Part shown: positions 61,120 through 64,000 of the stretch, in pieces
How the letters are laid out: each line of letters starts with the position of its first letter
Position numbering within the stretch: the first letter of the stretch is position 1
Assembly: GCF_003308995.1 (NCBI RefSeq)
Contig: NZ_QFFJ01000001.1
Coordinates: 3,410,001 to 3,474,000, forward strand
Reading direction: 5' to 3'
DNA from: Chitinophaga flava
GTDB lineage: Bacteria > Bacteroidota > Bacteroidia > Chitinophagales > Chitinophagaceae
DNA length: 64,000 nt
Position numbers and translations under genes: made by a program
The notes under the pieces: generated by a model
Databases searched by the model: none
Seen by the model: only the letters and a program-made list of their open reading frames with translations
What the model was told of the DNA's origin: nothing

Positions 61120-64000
61120 ATGTATCAGAGCAATCACCATCTCCGCCTGGTGCGGAAAGGACTGATGCTGGCAGGGCTTACCTTTTCCTTTTTTGGCGCC
61201 GCTATGGCGCAACAGGTGAAGTATACTGCCGGTAACAACAGCTGGGACGCCGACTCCCTCGGAAATCACCGCGCCGTAGTCAACTTCAACGGAAACGCCG
61301 GAACTGCCCGTGTAGTCATCCCATGGCGCCGTCGCGACGAACACCCGGAACAGAAACGTATCATCATCCAGGACGCACAAACGAAAAAGAAAATAGATAA
61401 CGTACTGCCGCTGACCATCAATCGCGAACAGGGCGACATTCTTTTTGAAGCCGCATCCGGCAAGGGAACATATTACATCTATTATCTGCCTTATAAAAAT
61501 GAAGGAAGGTCCAATTACCCTAAAGGAGTGTATCTGACACCGGAAAACACTGCGGGCAATAGCTGGGCAAAAACAGCGGTCATTCCGCCAAAACCCAACG
61601 CCACCCTGCGTGAGCTGGAAGCTATCGATACTTTCAATTCCTTTTATCCGATGGAAGTGATTGCTACCGCTGCTGAAGAAAAACAGCTGCTGTTGAAACA
61701 TCCGGGTGCCGGCTACCTCGTATTCCCGGAAGACCGTGCCTTCCCCATCAGAATGACGAAGGATCTTCCTCAGCGTTGGATACAACAAGGTCCGTCACAG
61801 GCTTTCTCCGGACAGGCAGACAAAGGTGAGTATTACGCTTTCCAGCTGGGCATTTACGCGCTGAAAGCACTGAAAAACGTTACCATTACCTTCAACGATC
61901 TGAAGACAGCTGACGGCAAAACTATCCCGGCTGCGCAGCTCAATTGTATCAATACCAACGGTACTACCTACGACGCTAAACCATTTACCGCTAAAGTAGA
62001 GGTGCCTGCCGAAACGGTACAGGCCATATGGTGTGGCATAGACGTACCTGCCAGCGCCGCACCTGGCGTTTATAAAGGAGTGGCCACCATTCATCCCGAC
62101 GGAATGCCTGCCATGCCGATAAGGCTTAGTCTCACCGTAACAGGCAAAACAGCGGTCAACAGTGGATTTAATGAACCCTGGAAACAGACTCGCCTGAAGT
62201 GGCTGAACTCCACCATGGCACAGGAAAATACAGTGATCGCTCCTTACACACCGCTGGAAATAAAAGATAGCGTGATCAGTCTCCTGGGCCGTAAGATGGG
62301 TATCAATAAAGACGGTTTCCCTGCACAGATACAAACTTTCTTTACGCCGGAAATGACTTCCCTGTCATCAGAGGCGAAGAACATCTTTACAGAACCGGTA
62401 CATTTTCACTTCATTGCTGCCGCCGATGGAAAGGACCTGAAATGGAAGAGCAATGGCTGGCAGCTCATCACCAAAGAAGCCGGAAAGATCAGCTGGAAAG
62501 CCACCAACACCACTACTGGCCTGCAAATGGATGTACAGGCTTCGCTGGAGTTTGACGGTTCCGTGGACTATATCGTAAAAGTGGCAGCACTGGAAGATGT
62601 AGCGCTGAAAGATATCACACTCCACCTGCCGTTTGAAAAAGGTGCCGCGAAATATATGATGGGCCTTAATCAGAAAGGTGGGCTGCGCCCGGAGAAAATC
62701 GATTGGAAATGGGATGTGCAGCATAAAAACCAGGATGGTGCCTGGCTGGGTGATGTGAACGCAGGCCTTCAGTTTACCCTCCGGGATCAACATTATGTAC
62801 GCCCGCTCAATACCAACTTCTATCTCCAGAAACCACTGTTGTTACCTGCTTCCTGGGGTAATGGTGACAAAGGTGGTATCACTATCGGTGAGAAAGGAAA
62901 GGCGATACTGGCAAACTGCTACAGCGGCGAACGTACGCTGCACAAAGGCGATACACTGTATTTCAACTTCCACCTGATCATTACTCCTTTCCACCCGATC
63001 AACACCGATTTTCAGTGGAGCACCCGCTTTTATCACAAGTATAATAACCTGGATAGCATCAAAGCTACTGGTGCTACTGTAGTCAATATCCACCATGGCA
63101 ATGATATCAATCCATGGATCAACTATCCGTTCATCGAGTGGAAGAAGATGAAGGACTATATTGATGTGGCGCATAGCAAAGGACTGAAAGTAAAAATCTA
63201 TAATACCGTGCGTGAGCTTTCCAATCATGCCTGGGAAACGTTCCCGCTCCGCAGTCTGGGACATGAGGTCTACAGCCCGGGCAAGGGTGGTGGCTTCTCC
63301 TGGCTGCAGGAACATGTTGACAGCGATTATATTGCTGCGTGGTTTGTGCCGGAGTTTAAAGATGCAGCCATTATCAACAGTGGTATGAACCGCTGGCATA
63401 ACTACTACGTGGAAGGAATGAACTGGCTGGTGCAGAATGTGGGCATTGATGGTATTTACCTGGATGATGTGGCCTTTGACAGGGTGACGATGAAACGTAT
63501 CAAGCGGGTGCTTACACAGAACGGACATCCGGGAATCATCGACCTTCACTCCGCCAATCAGTACAACAAATCGGATGGTTTTATCAACAGCGCCATGTTG
63601 TATATGGAACACTTCCCTTACCTGAACAGGCTTTGGTTTGGTGAGTATTTCGATTATGAAAACAACAACCCCGACTTCTTTCTGACAGAGGTCAGCGGTA
63701 TTCCTTTTGGTCTGATGGGAGAGATGTTGCAGGATGGAGGAAATCCATGGCGGGGTATGGTATATGGCATGACCAACCGTATGCCGTGGTCAGATAATGC
63801 AGACCCGCGCCCTATCTGGAAAGTATGGGATGATTTTGGTATGCAGGGAACCCGGATGATCGGATACTGGGTAGACAGTAATCCTGTTAAAACCAATAAC
63901 CCGCTGGTACCGGCTACTATTTATAAAAAAGATGGTGCAGTACTGGTATCCCTGGCCAGCTGGGCTAAAGAAGATACTACTATCCAGCTGTCTATCGACT
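61120..64000 (+). CDS. Large exported glycoside-hydrolase-like protein, DUF6067-type (3' end missing)
   Basis: An open frame starts at an ATG at 61120 and runs off the right edge with at least 960 residues. A signal peptide is present (LMLAGLTFSFFGAAMAQ). The N-terminal 600 residues are beta-rich modules. From about residue 640 a barrel-like domain begins (ATGATVVNIHHGNDINPWINYP, DYIDVAHSKGLKVKIYNTVREL), with VGIDGIYLDDVAFDR near 772-786, where acidic residues could be catalytic, and MEHFPYLNRLWFGEYFDYE near 830. The plan resembles Bacteroidota 'glycoside hydrolase domain' proteins (GH123_N/DUF6067-like). It follows susD by about 125 bases and is the likely enzyme of this locus; the substrate is unknown. 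Confidence 0.83.
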   Translation, partial: MYQSNHHLRLVRKGLMLAGLTFSFFGAAMAQQVKYTAGNNSWDADSLGNHRAVVNFNGNAGTARVVIPWRRRDEHPEQKRIIIQDAQTKKKIDNVLPLTINREQGDILFEAASGKGTYYIYYLPYKNEGRSNYPKGVYLTPENTAGNSWAKTAVIPPKPNATLRELEAIDTFNSFYPMEVIATAAEEKQLLLKHPGAGYLVFPEDRAFPIRMTKDLPQRWIQQGPSQAFSGQADKGEYYAFQLGIYALKALKNVTITFNDLKTADGKTIPAAQLNCINTNGTTYDAKPFTAKVEVPAETVQAIWCGIDVPASAAPGVYKGVATIHPDGMPAMPIRLSLTVTGKTAVNSGFNEPWKQTRLKWLNSTMAQENTVIAPYTPLEIKDSVISLLGRKMGINKDGFPAQIQTFFTPEMTSLSSEAKNIFTEPVHFHFIAAADGKDLKWKSNGWQLITKEAGKISWKATNTTTGLQMDVQASLEFDGSVDYIVKVAALEDVALKDITLHLPFEKGAAKYMMGLNQKGGLRPEKIDWKWDVQHKNQDGAWLGDVNAGLQFTLRDQHYVRPLNTNFYLQKPLLLPASWGNGDKGGITIGEKGKAILANCYSGERTLHKGDTLYFNFHLIITPFHPINTDFQWSTRFYHKYNNLDSIKATGATVVNIHHGNDINPWINYPFIEWKKMKDYIDVAHSKGLKVKIYNTVRELSNHAWETFPLRSLGHEVYSPGKGGGFSWLQEHVDSDYIAAWFVPEFKDAAIINSGMNRWHNYYVEGMNWLVQNVGIDGIYLDDVAFDRVTMKRIKRVLTQNGHPGIIDLHSANQYNKSDGFINSAMLYMEHFPYLNRLWFGEYFDYENNNPDFFLTEVSGIPFGLMGEMLQDGGNPWRGMVYGMTNRMPWSDNADPRPIWKVWDDFGMQGTRMIGYWVDSNPVKTNNPLVPATIYKKDGAVLVSLASWAKEDTTIQLSID

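Noticed and set aside
60370..61788. 472-codon minus-strand open frame across susD and the next gene
   Set aside because: It runs through the susD 3' end, a hairpin and the next signal peptide; protein composition is not natural.
1..64000. CRISPR arrays, insertion sequences, prophage, tRNA or rRNA genes
   Set aside because: I saw no regular spaced repeats, transposase or integrase frames, or cloverleaf/rRNA sequences by eye. A tRNAscan or Infernal run could still reveal a small RNA.

Overview
The window looks like chromosomal DNA of a Bacteroidota member, most likely a Chitinophaga-like genus of the Chitinophagaceae. The reasons are the SusC/SusD pair behind an ECF sigma/FecR pair, an S46 dipeptidyl-peptidase, DUF3857 and DUF2891 proteins, paired rhomboids with a DUF6576-like tail, a DUF4369/TlpA redoxin, many outer-membrane beta-barrel genes, and -7 promoter boxes of the TAnnTTTG type. 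This assignment is by pattern recognition; no search was run. I see no tRNA, rRNA, CRISPR array, transposase, integrase or phage gene. The window reads as a stable core chromosome with a few accessory spots.

Layout. 1-3952 (minus): a geranylgeranyl-reductase-type flavoprotein, a DUF2891 protein and a DUF3857/transglutaminase protein cut by the left edge. 4093-7036 (plus): YbaB, a PepSY membrane protein, a DUF7674-like protein and a GNAT acetyltransferase. 7076-10774 (minus): three unknown envelope genes, obgE and adk. 11054-18191: a GH3/beta-lactamase fusion, a small secreted protein (minus), heme A synthase and a membrane patatin. 18509-25672: typA (plus), then recA, a PAP2-like protein, rpoN, rnhB and a helical lipoprotein (minus). 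25927-33387 (plus): an S46 peptidase with the DPP7 signature, a porin followed by sdhCAB, and a minimal IPT lipoprotein.

33491-44801 (minus) is one long run: a META-domain protein, SIR2-like protein, AlkB, a frameshifted AlkA-type glycosylase, an M28/glutaminyl-cyclase-type enzyme, cysS, two membrane-anchored EEP-family proteins, two rhomboids (one without the usual catalytic histidine) and rlmD. 44899-49663 (plus) has a TlpA-type redoxin and four tandem outer-membrane barrels. metF (minus) follows, then an lptB - GH3-like acyl amide synthetase - fabG operon (plus). 54265 to the right edge is a polysaccharide-utilisation-type locus: ECF sigma factor, FecR anti-sigma factor, SusC with an STN signalling domain, SusD, and a large glycoside-hydrolase-like protein cut by the right edge.

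Most interesting points: the SIR2-like gene packed behind alkylation-repair genes, one of which is frameshifted; the rhomboid pseudoprotease; an orphan acetyltransferase of the type usually found with arginine genes; an array of alternating ATATCTT half-sites upstream of the GH3 fusion gene; and the hairpin-rich non-coding stretch upstream of recA. None is proof of a new system. The SIR2/alk cassette is the best candidate for a second look.
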